A DNA stretch of 64,000 bases from Vigna angularis (lineage: Eukaryota > Streptophyta > Magnoliopsida > Fabales > Fabaceae), in assembly GCF_016808095.1 (NCBI RefSeq), contig NC_068973.1:33102077-33166076 (forward strand), given 5' to 3'. Under the pieces are notes generated by a model that had not been told where the DNA came from, ran no database searches, and saw nothing but the letters and a program-made list of their open reading frames with translations. The position numbers and the translations under genes are program-made. Of the stretch, positions 32,801 through 45,846 are shown piece by piece. Within the stretch, counting starts at the first letter, position 1; every line of letters starts with the position of its first letter.

Positions 32801-34155
32801 TCTACAGAAAAAAATCCATCTCTGAGGATTTTAAGCTTGCCTTGAGCTTCCTTAATCATTTGATACGATTCTTTAGCCTCTTCAGATGATTGTGCCATTG
32901 CCTCTTGCAACATAAGCAGGGTTTCTTTGCATGAATTTAGAGCAGTTGCTTCCATCAAAGCTCGTGCATCATTATCTTCTATGATATTATTAATGCCAAA
33001 CTCATCTTCAAAATTGCAAACTCTTCTCTGCATATTTGTAATCCTGTCTTCAATTTCCCAATACTTTTCATAGGAATGCTCATACAAGCTCCTTACAAAT
33101 TCTTTCTCAGTCTGCAGTGCCAAAATTTCTTTCTGAAGCTTGTCAACTTCTTCTAGTGCTTCAGCCGTACTCAGACCTGAAGTAGGACTAATGGGAGGAG
33201 ATTTTGCAGAGCTAGGAATCCTCCTTACTGGACATCGTTTTCTAAAATCGTTCGGTATATATGGAGGTTTAGGAATGTCCTTTTTTGGTGTTTGATTGAT
33301 GGGGTTTTGAGATGATGATGATGATGACTTTGTTCCACGGAAACTTTCTTCACCATCATTCTCATCTATTCCATAATGGATTTGTTCTGGGAAAACAGTG
33401 GCAATGGTGCGGTTGGCACTTTGAAGTTCCTTTGATATACGATCATATCTCTGTGCCAATGCTCTATATGCTCGAAAGACTTCTTCTACATAACCTACCA
33501 GCTGTGGCCTCTTCCTATAGTACATTTCTGCCCTTTGGGAAAATGACTCTCCTTCATTATGAATGATGTTGAGCGTTTCGGCCACCACATGCTCCATATC
33601 TGTTGAGTTTTTGTATGCATATTGGCAAAGTTAGTTTTTTAACTCAAAGTAATGCTATGAGAAATGTGGGTTGGAGTTGTGAGAGTTATGTGATTATCAT
33701 CTGTGTTTTTCTGCTTCTTGTTCTTCATGTCATCAATGTATTTATGAATCAGGCCATTGTAGTGTTATCCTTTGTTTCACATTATAAACATTTTTCTTCA
33801 TTTTTCTAACCAGAAAATGGTGAATACAGAAATGGGGCAAGTTTTTATATGTGGAAAGAAATGCATCATGTTTAAGCAAGTAGACAACCTTGCCATCTTA
33901 GGACAAAGAGAGAAATCTGCATCAATTCTAAATGATTAAGGTTTGTGAAATCCAGAGAAATGAAAATGTGAATATATCAATAGGGACCTACTGATATGTT
34001 TTTGATTGAATTGATGTGAGATAAAAGCATGAAACTATATAATACTAACAGAGATATATACCTTGGAGACTTTGTTCCAGCCATTTTGATTGTTTTGTCC
34101 TGATGTGGCTTGCCCACCACCATGAATATGCACTGGTTGCGGCTCTATGCAACAT
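29852..34155 (-). CDS. NET2: NETWORKED 2-type actin-binding protein (3 exons, 950 aa)
   Basis: Exons in transcript order: 34155-34062, 33599-31873, 30883-29852; sum 2853 nt, GT-AG introns. Exon 1 encodes MLHRAATSAYSWWWASHIRT, the WWW start of the NET actin-binding (NAB/KIP1) domain. The domain continues in exon 2 through GESFSQRAEMYYRKRPQLV and FRAYRALAQRYDRISKEL to about residue 90. A Ser/Pro-rich linker follows, then long heptad-rich coiled coils (roughly 165-440 and 540-640). A C-terminal helical region has EENLEFWLRFSTS and LREIRTELLLWLDHNE, as in NET2 proteins. In Arabidopsis, NET2 members are mostly pollen-expressed and link actin to the plasma membrane through receptor kinases. That role is inferred by family. 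The short first exon is easily missed because it does not form a long open frame. Intron 2 holds a MITE. Confidence 0.93.
31078..31459. mobile_element. MULE-type MITE in NET2 intron 2
   Basis: The two halves form an imperfect inverted repeat of about 170 bp. The left end GGGTTAACTATATGAACTTA pairs with the right end, whose reverse complement starts GGGTTAAATACATTTTTCGT. Both arms also share AATTACGTT and a 'TTGG(T/A)(T/G)ACATTTTGGT'-like block. Long imperfect inverted ends without coding sequence suggest a non-autonomous Mutator-like element. A target duplication is not clear (AT-rich, diverged), so the element appears old. Confidence 0.6.
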
Positions 34156-35637
34156 TTTTGTTTTGTGTAACGATCAAACACATTTAATCCATTGAGATTA
34201 GACCTTGATGATGAAGATAAACGAAACCAACAAGGTGGTTCAAATATTAACAAGTTAAGGAACACAGAATGTCTAATTAGAATAACTGCAAATTTTATTA
34301 ATGATGTTGGCTGTTAAAGAATTTTAGATAAGAGAGAAACAATACATGAAAACGAGGATACTTCTCCACAATCATTGGTGTCTAATGTATTGGAGAGCTT
34401 TGTTACAGGGCTTTTAAGTAGGTACTTTAGTCTTTTTAGGGAGAAAGTATATATTTTTTAAAATTAAAAAGCATAATTTCAAAAGGAGTTATAAATTATG
34501 ATTTATTTTCTGTAACATTTAATCAAAATCACCCTTTAGTTTTCTCAATAAATAGTTTTATCAAAAACATATCTAAGAACCAGCATTTAACATAGTTTTT
34601 CTCTTGATTACATTTTTTCCTTCACTAATAATTAGATTGACGATATGGTGAATAATAAACAAGGAGTTTATAAAATAAATATTAATATGTATAAAAAAAA
34701 CTAACATAAATAGTTGAAGTATTTGTTTCAAACGTTTTTAAAATATAAAAAAAAACGTTAAAAGTCACATTATTCTTCTGAAAAATGGAGAATACATAAA
34801 AAAAATTACATGCTTAGTTAACATACGAGTAAAGTAAAAAGAAGATAATTAAATTGATAGAAGATAATGGAGAATACATAAAAAAATAACATGCTTAGTT
34901 AACATACGAGTAAAGTAAAAAGAATATAATTAAATTGATAGAAGATAATGTCTAAAAAATTGGATAAAAAACATATTTATGTCGTGAGATTAAACCAAGG
35001 ACGAAGAGATATGAAAAAGAAGAAGAATCTACTTTATAATATTATTCCAAATTAGGAATCTAAAAATATAAAAGTATAAGACATAATAAAATATAATAAT
35101 AAAATAAAACAAGATTAAATAATTAAAGTTTTTGTTATGTATATTTGAAGAAATGAAAAATAACACAATAATTCTATATTATTTCTAATATGATTTCGTG
35201 TGATCATAAAATATTGAATTATGGGTAGTTTAAATAATATTTAAAAATATATAATAAATTAACATGTCATAAATATTTTCTGTATGACCATATTTATTTA
35301 ACGGTACAATTAAATAATATAATTAAAACTCAAATAAAATTATGGCATTCACAGTCAGTCATCACAATAACCCAACCAAAGTGGGTGCTTTTGTATCATC
35401 AATTTCTTTGGAGTTTAAAGTTTGATTATAATAATTTAGAATAATAGTAAAAATTAATTACAAGTGTGATGGTTGTGTGTGGGTGGGCCAACCAAGCGTC
35501 ATGGAGCATTGGTTTGAATTGCTTTTTTGTTAGGACGAATAAAACAGCATGAAAAAGATGTAAAGAAATATTCTCGAAGAAGCTCACGCAGGCAGAATCT
35601 TTTACACTTGCAAAACCCTGAAATCTGACGTTCTGCC
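34156..35637. other. Intergenic region between divergent genes
   Basis: Divergent promoters of the NET2-like gene (left) and argininosuccinate lyase (right) must lie here. No RNA gene or open frame stands out. An 80-bp tandem duplication is annotated separately. Confidence 0.5.
34785..34945. repeat. Tandem duplication, two ~80-bp copies
   Basis: Copies begin at 34785 and 34865, both with ATGGAGAATACATAAAAAAA, and run to GATAGAAGATAATG with only two or three differences. Very recent local duplication in intergenic DNA. Confidence 0.9.
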
Positions 35638-38527
35638 ATGGTTTTCACAGCCACGCTGTGTTCAAGCTTCACTTCAGCACCTTCTTCCTCCTCTCGCTAC
35701 TCATTCTCCGCAACTCCCTCCTACTGTGCATTTCCCCCACGCAGGATCGCGACGCCAAGAATGGGACCGTCTCCGGCTCAAGCCCAGGCCCAGGCCCAGT
35801 CCAAGGAGGCCAAGCTCTGGGGCGGGAGGTTCAAGGAAGGTGTAACCGACGCCGTGGAGAGGTTCACGGAGTCGATCTCCTTCGATAAGCAGCTCTACAA
35901 GCAAGACATAAAGGGAAGCAGAGCGCATGCGTCGATGCTCGCTCACCAGGTCAGTCACGAAATCTTTCACTCTTCGAATCCAACGCTCAGCGAAACACTC
36001 ACTGTTCTTTGTTTAGGGTTTGATAAGCGCGAGCGACAGAGACTCTATTCTCGAAGGTTTGGAGGAAATAGAGAAGCTCATTGAGAATGGAGAGTTCAAT
36101 TGGAGAGCTGACAGAGAGGACGTGCACATGAACATCGAGGCTGCGCTCACCGACATGATCGGTGAGCCTGCGAAGAAGCTCCACACCGCTCGGAGTAGGA
36201 ACGATCAGGTTTTGACTGACTTTCGCCTGTGGTGCCGCGACGCTATCGACGGGATCCTCGTGAGCATGAAGCAGCTTCAGGTGTCGCTGCTGACCCTGGC
36301 TTTGAGGAACGAGGGTCTCATTGTTCCTGGTTACACTCACTTGCAGCGCGCGCAGCCCGTTTTGCTGCAACATCTTCTCTTGGCTTATGTTGAGGAGGTT
36401 TGATCGTAGTTTAGGCCTTGTTTGTTTACTGCTTTTGGAAGAGTGATTATTTTATTTTCTAATATTTGTTAGTTCACTAAGCATATATTTGAACATTTGA
36501 AGGTGTTTGTATCCTGAGCACTTGAGTGAAAGAGGATAAGACGAAATAGAGGAAAAGGAGGATGGGAAAAATCTCCTGATTGTTTCTGTTTTTTTTTTTT
36601 TATTGTCTTACTTGTTTCCGAAATGATTTTCAAGACTTGATAGGTTTTAATGAGAAATTGATGTTTAGTATTGTGGAGTTTCTTTAGAAAACAGTGTTGT
36701 TAATCAACTTTAAAATCTCATGTTAATAATAGAAGAGTAGAGGAGTTCGACAACTGAATGGTGTTGTTATTTATGTCAGCACTGTGTATATGATGTGTTT
36801 ATCGTTGTTATTATTTTGAAAATGTATGTTCTATCTGATTTATTCACTCACTTAATTAAGGAGGTGATCTGGATTTTGGGTATAGTTTTAGAACTATTAT
36901 TTATTATGCAGATTGAGCGTGATGCTGGGCGCTTGGTAGATTGTAGAGCTAGGATGAATTTCTGCCCCTTAGGGGCTTGTGCATTGGCTGGTACAGGGCT
37001 TCCCATAGATCGATTCATGACTTCAGAAGCTTTAGGATTTACGGCTCCCTTGAGGAATAGGTATTTCACTTCATTTTATTTTATGTGAAGTCAATCTATG
37101 TAATTATGACTAGCATGTAATTGGTGTCAAGTTTTTATATGCATCCCTTTGCAGGATATGCTAACTGATTTTATATTATGTTAAATAGTATAGATGCAGT
37201 TTCGGACCGAGATTTTGTACTGGAGTTTCTTTCTGCAAATGCCATCACAGCTGTGCATCTTTCTCGGCTTGGTGAGGAGTGGGTACTGTGGGCTTCCGAG
37301 GAATTTGGATTTATCACACCAAGCGACTCTGTTTCAACTGGAAGTAGTATTATGCCTCAGAAAAAGAATCCAGATCCCATGGAACTTGTTCGTGGGAAGT
37401 CTGCCAGAGTCATAGGGGACCTGGTTACCCTTCTCACATTGTGCAAAGGTCTTCCTCATGCTTACAACCGTGATTTGCAGGTAGCTAAAAAGTTAAAAAA
37501 AAAAAGTGTAACTTTTCTTGAATTGCATGTTTTCTTTCATGGTTTGTTCTTTAGTTCATTTGTTTTATTTCTGCATTTTTTTGTTGTCTGGGATTCACTA
37601 AAAAAGGTTCCTTTGTGGAAGTAGGAAGACAAAGAACCAGTATTTGACAGCGTGAAAACTATTTTGGGGATGCTTGAGGTATCAGCTGAATTTGCTCTCA
37701 ATATTTCCTTCAATCGGGAAAGAATACAAAAGGCATTACCTGCTGGTCATCTTGATGCAACCACACTTGCCGATTATCTTGTTAATAAGGTCAGTCTCAT
37801 TTACTGTTTTGCCTTCTGAGTTAACTATCTGTCTGCTATACAAATTTGTGTTACTGAAAAGCAAGATAATTCATCTGGTGTAATCTTTATTCCCCCTCCG
37901 CAGGGTCCTTTGCTTCAGCAGAAAATAGAATCAAGCACACTCCCCCATCCCCAAAATACATCAAACGAAGGAAATAAATGTTTACAAATTTTACATCTTA
38001 TCTTGTTTCAAATACTAATTCAATAAACTACTTTGTGAAACGCTTTTCATGTCATTGTTACATGCTCCACTATTACCAGTCTATCCAGTTTTCAGGATTA
38101 GATGTCTAAACAACGAGGGGTACTGTGTGTGTGTGTATGGGTACTTCTCCCCTAAAAAGGGGACTCATGCATAGGGGTCATAGTGCATCTGTTCTAACCA
38201 TGGCTGCTTTTATGTTCCAACTGTATCATTTTTATTAGTCGTGCAAGCCTCATTCTTTCTTTTTCTTTCACATTTCAGGGTGTGCCATTTAGAACGTCTC
38301 ATGATATCGCTGGAAAATCTGTTGCTTTATGTACACTTAAGAACTGCCAACTGCTGGACTTAAGTCTTGATGAGCTCAGAAGTATAAATCCAGTTTTTGA
38401 AGAGGACGTGTATGATTTTCTTGGAGTAGAAAATGCGATCCAGAAATTTGTCTCTTACGGCTCAACCGGGTCAGCATGCGTTGCGAGCCAAATTGACTAT
38501 TGGATGAAAAAACTTGAAATGAAGTGA
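35638..38527 (+). CDS. ASL: Argininosuccinate lyase, plastid (6 exons, 515 aa)
   Basis: Last step of arginine synthesis: argininosuccinate is cleaved to arginine and fumarate. Exons: 35638-35949, 36017-36397, 36912-37060, 37189-37480, 37625-37789, 38279-38527; GT-AG introns, sum 1548 nt. The first ~45 residues are Ser/Thr/Arg-rich and fit a chloroplast transit peptide. A Pro-Ala-Gln repeat follows, and the enzyme body starts at [10 protein letters not shown]. Visible family blocks are [17 protein letters not shown] (substrate-binding loop), [12 protein letters not shown], and the fumarase/ASL superfamily signature [12 protein letters not shown] at 332-343, which carries the catalytic serine. 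The C-terminus ends [10 protein letters not shown] as in plant ASL. All catalytic blocks are present and the gene looks functional. A second in-frame Met follows near residue 42, which could make a shorter form lacking the transit peptide. Confidence 0.97.
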
Positions 38528-38768
38528 AAGACTTGATTGCCATGATATTCTCATCATGCCATGGAAAGCCAATCCCAAAAACTTGGAATAATTGCTCCTG
38601 CCAAAGGTCCTAACGCGTAATTCTGGAATCCACCAAGATGATACCTTTGAGTATTTGAAGTGTGTAGAGCATTAGGTTTTATATGCAAATTAGTCAGGTT
38701 TTCTGAATATTTCAGAATCAAAATGTCACACCTTCTAATAGTATCTTATATTTTATGGCTTTTAATGA

Positions 38769-38774
38769 AATAAA
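38769..38774 (+). terminator. Candidate poly(A) signal of ASL
   Basis: AATAAA lies 242 bases after the ASL stop in a T-rich context (TTTAATGAAATAAAGTC). It is the first canonical hexamer of good context past the coding region. Plant poly(A) signals are loose, so this is tentative. Confidence 0.4.
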
Positions 38775-39450
38775 GTCATCTTCAGCCACCAGACGTCGCA
38801 TGAATACCATTAACATCAAATAAAAACATGAATTTTTGAAAGTTTGCGATTATTATTATTGTTCTTGTTATTTTTATAAAAAGTTATTATTATTATCATA
38901 TCATAATTTGCTTTTATTTCAGTGTTATTTTTATGCTGTGTTTTATTCTTAAAGCGAAATTATCTCATAATTTTTTATTTTACATTATTTTGCATCTTTT
39001 TTTTCTAACGGTCTATAATTTTACATTATTTCTCATTTGTCTTTATTCCTCCATTTCCCTTCTCTAATAAAAACACGGTAATAATATAAGCACTAATGAA
39101 CCAAATCAAAATGTAAAATGCCTATAAAAAAATGTGATACAAGTTAATCAAGAAATCAGGGAGCACCTGGTTAGTAAACCAAATTAGGTGCCTCCGACAC
39201 TCCTGTCAAAAGGAATTTGGTCATTACACTCGCGGTTTCATACAATAATAGAAAAGCAAACAATGAATGTAAGGAAAACCTTAAAAATACGAGCTATATG
39301 ACACCACTCCTTTTAATTTCCATGAGATCTCTAACGAAACCACGTTATTATGGAGTTAATAAGGAAATTAACAACCTAACCGCACTCGTCAATTCAGCAT
39401 TGGCATGTTTGCAGCTGCTAAAAGTTTTCTTTCCCAACGACAAATTTTGC
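38775..39450. other. Intergenic region between convergent genes
   Basis: The two neighbouring genes point toward each other, so this stretch should hold only their 3' ends. An open frame at 39217-39471 overlaps the antisense of the next gene's last exon and has no protein character. Confidence 0.5.
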
Positions 39451-42400
39451 TTATCGGGTGGGATTTCTTAAACGACGAAATCCAGGTGCATCAGTAATGG
39501 ATACGGCCATTTCATTTGACTGGCCAGAATTATTCTCTGTATCTGGTTTTGCCATCTTGTCAAACCTAGTTGGACCATTTTCCTGCGTTTCAATTTTGTA
39601 TGTTTCAGTACTGCTACTATGTTCTGGAGGGGAAAACACTGGGTCCTTGGTGACTAGCTGAATTACTGGTTTTCCCCCTCTCTTTTTCTTTCCTTGCTTT
39701 TGATCATCCAATCTCACCTGTAATCACATTGTCCAATGGCATAGTAAGCTAATTAGAAAACTGTTGCATATATAAATGTAAAATATGAAAATCTGAGGCA
39801 GGTCAACAAACTGGATATTAAATGCAAAGAGCTTCAGATGTAGAATACCATGGAGTTCTGAATGTCACGTAATGGCTTCTTTATGGGCACCGGGTTGTCC
39901 TGGCAACTAGCTGGTTTCTGAACAAGTGCACTTTGGAGTAGTTTAGCACATTCAGAAGCAATCACACTTCCATCTTCGTCCACAGAACATTCTGTGTTAT
40001 TTGATTTTAGTGGTTCGTTTCCTGCTAATTGGTTTGATTCCCTATTTGTGCACTTAAAACGTGTGCAGCCACACGATGCTCCACAGCTCCCACCGCTAGA
40101 TCGGCATTTACATTTGCTAGTCTTGCACAAAGACTTCTTACTGCATGAGCAACAGAGCCCTCCTGCTGTTCTGTCCGTCTTAACACTATTTTCACTTGCA
40201 CTGCTCATTTCAGGTGTACCCATTTTTATCTTGTCATTAGTCTCTTCAGAGAGATGAGACAGAACCAGATCCCCCTGATCAGATGTTCAGAGTAAGAAAT
40301 TTACAATGTATTTAATATTTTTTTTCAAATGTCCATACTAAAATTTTTGTTTTAACTTCGCATCATCTTATTTGATGTCAATGACTCACCTGCTTCTTAT
40401 CCTTGACATCAATCTTTTCCTTCCGCGATTGTAATTCTCTAAGTAGACAATCAAGGCTGTTCATTTGCTCTTTCAGATCTTGGATGTCATGAACTTTATC
40501 CAGGCTGTCACACTCTTCCTCCTGTAACTCAAGCCTTGAAGTAACAAAAAATTCAAACAAAATATTAAATTAGGGGGACTATATGGTAACGCAAGCTGGT
40601 AGAATTCAAGTCTTCAACGTTGCAAAAGAAAATTGAGTAACGGTTGTCACCCGAGTTTTTCCTGCCTAAGCATCTCAATTTCTTCCTTCAGCTGTACAAT
40701 TTCTCCAGCCATCCTGACAACGTCAAATATTTAGAATTGGGGCTCTTTATGTGCATTTCACAAAAATTATACTGACAGGAATACTCTTGCAAGCAAACTA
40801 TGGTGAGACATAACCAAATTATACAATTTTGTTAACATCAATCCGAAATCTTTTGAATGATCTTAAACAAAAGAAGCTATTCAGTTCCATACTCTTCATG
40901 CAGATATTAATAAAACACCCAGTAAATACTAGCTTACTCAGAAAAATGAGACATGAAAAAGATTTTTCACAAATCATATGTAATCAGAAAACTGATGAAT
41001 TATTATATGACTGACTCAAAAAAGGAAGTAGCAGCATAGAATTAGGAACGTTTAGTACGGATATTTCTCCTCCATCCTGAATTAAACAAGGATTCGATGC
41101 TAAAAATGAACTACATGGATGCTAGCATTAGAGTCATATCATACTAAAGGCATGTAAAATCTGAAACACTTGTGCTAGCTTCCATATAGTTAAACAAGTT
41201 TTTTCACTACTCAACTTCTGCAAGCTACTGTCGCTCACACTTGTTGTCTTGTAAAATTCCTACCATATACAATACGAATTATAGAAAAAAGAAACATACA
41301 TAAATACACGCCATTACAATACTAGCTTTCAAACAGTGTTTAGTAATCAATTTTGCGAGATTGGTAGTAAATTTCATCCTTCCTAAATTTAAATAAATAC
41401 TAGTGAGAAAAGTCAATGAAATATGAAATGAACAACAGAGTTAAACAGTTGAAAGACATGTGAAAACGGGCCATAAGAAAAAAAAAAACAATAGAGAAAT
41501 GACAAAGGACTTACTTTTCCACTTTGGATTCATATTGTGAACATAACTTGTGTAACTTATTTGTGACATCAAGTTCTTCTTCGGCATCCTGCACCAGCCA
41601 CATTTTGATGATATTTTAGTATGTTGAGCTAACTAATAAATTAGATCACTGCTACAAAACAGTTATCAAACCCATTCAATATACATTTTCAAAGGAAGAA
41701 ACCACTGATTAAGTTCAATCAATAAAAAATAACATTCTGCAGCAGACCATAAATCTATACTACAAATTTGAAGAGAAAAAAAAGGATGGACAATATCATA
41801 TTGGATAAAATCTACAAAACGGGTCACGAACCTCAATAATGGAGCAAATAAAGACATTATAATACAGGATCTATTAAGCAAGATTGATGAGCCTTAGGAA
41901 ATGCGTGGGAGGTAAAATGTGTTACAATTCGGCACAACATATGAACCATACAGCACCCAGTGAAATACAGAGACAAGGACCCACAAACAAGTTTCAGGAA
42001 AACTAATAAAGTGCCTGCCGTAAGGAGTTTGTAAGGAAATAAGCAGGAGTTTGTAACATGTCATCAGTCAGAAAAACTTAACCACACAGCCCTCATCAAC
42101 AGGACCAATGAACAAGTGATTTTAAAATTACCTGAATAAGTTGACCATTTCTACTTCTAGCACCTACATGAAAACCGACAATAAAAGAGGTCATAAATGC
42201 GATGGGGCCAACACCAATCAAATAAAAGCGAAAGAGGTATTCAGGTCTTCTAACCAGTTGATTTGTGTGAAATAGCTTTTCGAGTTGCTATCACGTCTTT
42301 TAAAATTTTAGTAGCAGCAAAAGCTTCCTCTGTCTTCCGCTGTAATACCTGAGAAGAAGATATGGAGAGAAAAGTGATTACCGTAAGAAAAACAATGGGC

Positions 42401-43702
42401 ATATAGCAACGACCAAAATAAATAAAAAGTCATAAAAACACTGAGGAATATACAAATAACCAACCATTTTAAGCCTCTCATTTGAATCCAGCAAACTTTG
42501 GGTCTTGATTTCGTTTCTCCTTCCTTCTTTCTTAAGCTAATCATACATGAACAAATATTTCATGAGATAAAAAGGCTAACGGGAAGGAAAATACTAAATG
42601 CAACAGCTATATCTGTGACCAATTGCTATGTTAACAAATATGTATCCCCATCAATCAATTAAAAGAAAAAGAACACCTATTTTTTTATCAATGAAATCGT
42701 AAATCATTCAAAATTTTAGACGCAAGAGAATGTAACTGAAATCTGAATAGATACCTGAAGAATCTCTTTTTCAAGTAGAGCCTTGCATAATCTAAATTGC
42801 ACAGACTCTAATTTGATCTTACATTGCAGTTGAACCTGTACGCAAACACAAGTTGATTTGATATCCAAAGCAAAAAGAGGGATGAATAAGAACGAAAGCA
42901 ACACTTCATAAAAGAATTCATCCACAAAAAGAAATGACACCTTTTGAGCCTTCAAACCTTGAATCTCAAATTGCAACTGCTTAGTTGATTCATCGACCTT
43001 TTTCCTATGAGTTGAAAACTGGGACCGAGTACCCAGTTTCATCTTCAATCCAGAAACCTAAAACAGCAGGATATTGGGAAAAAAAAACACATATCAAGCC
43101 ACATCAACAAAACAATTCCATTCTACCACACGCAAAAAAATAAAATTTACCTGATCTTCTAGCAAGTTCAGCTTCTGAAGATACTCCTTCTTAAGCTTTT
43201 CAACTCCATTCTTCGAAGCCGACGAATCACTCCCCAGTTGTTGTTGCCTTAGTTCAGCAATCTCAATCTTCCAAAAAAGAGCACGCCAATAAGCAACAGT
43301 AACATCCACTCAACATCACAACATACAGCAATAATAACTCGTCAAATAACCTATTCATTAAAATCTTCTCAGATCAACAACATTCTCAATCACCACAAAA
43401 TTTGTCAATCAATTGAAGAATTAACTTCCTAAAACTCAGAAACATTTCAGAGACAGATGATTCCATTTCAAAATTGAGAACCATAAACCTATTCCGATAC
43501 AAACGCAAACACTGATTCTAAACTCAATCAACGAGTTAAGAACATAACAAGCAATTTTATCGGTACTAAAGAGGTGACAAACCTGATATGCTTTATTTTC
43601 TGTTTCGAGGCTGCGAATCCTCTCCTCGTAGATTTGCTTTTCGTTCGGCTCCGAAGATGAGGTTGGACTCGTTTGCTTAGATCGGCGACTTGTCTTCTTC
43701 AT
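39451..43702 (-). CDS. Motor-less KIF4-like protein with cysteine-rich domain (12 exons, 535 aa)
   Basis: Exons in transcript order: 43702-43583, 43267-43151, 43057-42941, 42835-42755, 42536-42465, 42348-42255, 42164-42133, 41588-41515, 40713-40651, 40534-40390, 40274-39849, 39717-39451; sum 1608 nt, all GT-AG. Residues ~20-300 are almost wholly coiled coil. Residues 346-380 form a Cys-rich module with 10 cysteines (CCSCSKKSLCKTSKCKC, then GSCGASCGCTRFKC) like the CRD of chromosome-associated kinesin KIF4, which in animals binds a metal or Fe-S cluster. No kinesin motor (no P-loop GQTGSGKT, no SSRSH) is present in the exons or upstream. Plants have such short proteins, annotated as chromosome-associated kinesin-related (Arabidopsis At5g33300, from memory). 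Function unknown; a nuclear or chromosome role is inference. The basic N-terminus MKKTSRRSKQ starts the frame. Confidence 0.9.
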
Positions 43703-45504
43703 TATACTCTTTCGAAGTCGAAGGAAGCAATGAGAAGCGGAAAATGAGAAGCGAAAAAATGAAGGTTGGAATTGAACCTCAACCTTCTTCTTCTATGGGA
43801 TGAAAGGATACATTTGCGTCTATTATAATTGTAACGTTAACTTGCCCAAGTAAAGGACCAATAGTCATGTGCCACGAAAACAAAACAATTGAAGATTTCC
43901 GGAGGGAAGTTTGATTCAAATTTTCTTTGTACAAAATGTCTCGTATTATTAGTATTAAATACTGTTTAAAATTTAAGAAATAAAATTAGCAAAACTAACC
44001 AAACACATTTTATAAGTGTACTTTGATACTATTCTAAATCTTTTATTCTACATCTACTAATAATATTTGATACATAAGGTCTTAACGATTCATATAATAT
44101 ACATACATGATTGATGTTATTATTGAACATATATCTCAATATTATACCTATATGTAAATATGATATTTTTTTAACATAGTTTACTACTTATTTTACTCGT
44201 ATTAATATAAATTATTTAAGTAATTATTTTATCTTTTTATTTATTTCTTTGTAGTTATTTTTTAAGAATATATTTTTTATAAAGTTAATAACATTTTGTT
44301 TCAATAATAATTAGAATAATCATCTTTTATATTATTTTTTTTATAATCACAATGTAAGAGTGGAACCTGCATGTGTTTCCCCTAATAATTTATAATTAGG
44401 TTTTTTAATTCAAATAGATATCAACTGTAAATTTAACCACATGACCATTCAAGAAATAAAATGTTTCTCGAATATTTATCTAAAATTATATTAGTTACAA
44501 TTTCGACATTTTGAATGACCAATATTAATTATAGTTTGTTTCTATGTATGCATTTAGGTCTGACCTTATTTCTGACCGAAATGATATTTTGGCTTCTTTT
44601 AAAAAAATATTTTTTAAACCTTGAAAATATAAAATAAAAGTATGCGTCTCTAAAAGTAATTTTAATGTTAAGTGTCATAATTTGTTATAAAAATTATAGT
44701 TTATGTACGTCTTTTAATTAAAAAAATGTTATTTTTATCATTTAACAATATAATTATTTTTTTCACCAAATGAATTATCCATATATTAAGACAAAAAGAT
44801 AATTCAATTTAAATTGCAAAAAATTTAACATAGACTAATTTATCGTATGGATTAAGAGAAAAAAAATCCAATTTAATTTAAATTACAAAAATTAAATTAG
44901 TGTAATTTATTTCTGAGGACCTTCTATAGGAAAATTCTTAATAACCCGATATTGAAATCAATTTTAAAAGTAATTAATCTAATTTAAATTTAAATTTTAA
45001 AATTTGTAATGTGATTAATTTCATCTTTTATATCAATCCATCGATAATCCTTATCAACTAAATATTTACATTAGTTTTTTTTGTTAGAAACTACATTAAA
45101 ATTATACAATAAAATTTACTTAAGTTTTAAGTGTCAGATTATGTATCCAAGCACACCAATAACCAATTAGCAATAAACCATATAATTAATTGAACAATCC
45201 TCACTACTTCATAGAACATAAAGTGAAAACATAGATAATAATATAAATAAAATGTATTTGATCTTTCACCTACAGATCATCTTAATTTTCTTTGCTAATG
45301 AGAATGAACAGAAAGAAACAGGAATAGTTCTACTTGTTTACATATAGTTTCCATATTTATAATTTGTATGCAAGGTTATTATTTCATGACATACATGTTG
45401 ATAACGATAAATATAATTAAATATATCACTTTAATAAAACTTTGACTAATAATATAATGTCTCTAACACATTTAATTATTTCTTTTATATATATCACTTT
45501 ACAT
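43703..45504. other. AT-rich intergenic region
   Basis: Beyond the presumed promoter of the KIF4-like gene (first ~150 bases) the sequence is AT-rich, with no open frame, RNA gene or repeat border that I can support. Confidence 0.55.
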
Positions 45505-45514
45505 GAAGATGACC
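45505..45514. repeat. 10-bp target-site duplication, left copy
   Basis: GAAGATGACC directly precedes the Mutator-like element; the identical copy at 49546-49555 directly follows it. Confidence 0.88.
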
Positions 45515-45629
45515 GATTTTTTTCCTAACATAGCACAGGTTTCATTTATATTTACGAGAATAGCATACTATGCTTTATAATTACCTAGATAACACACTTT
45601 TTTTCTTAGGTGAGAATTCGATTTCTGGA
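45515..45629. repeat. MULE terminal inverted repeat, left
   Basis: Pairs with 49431-49545 over about 115 bp at roughly 90% identity. Confidence 0.88.
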
Positions 45630-45690
45630 AAACCGAATTCTAAGTTAGATTTTTTTTTATATAAACTGAAAAGGGAAATTGAATTCTGAG

Positions 45691-45691
<1 letters not shown>

Positions 45692-45780
<89 letters not shown>
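45692..45780. repeat. (AT)n microsatellite inside the MULE
   Basis: About 44 AT dinucleotides, just inside the left inverted repeat of the Mutator-like element. Confidence 0.95.
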
Positions 45781-45786
<6 letters not shown>

Positions 45787-45846
45787 TTATAATTTTAGGT
45801 CAAAATTTTATGTTTTAATATTTTTTTAAATAACTTTTTTTAAGCA

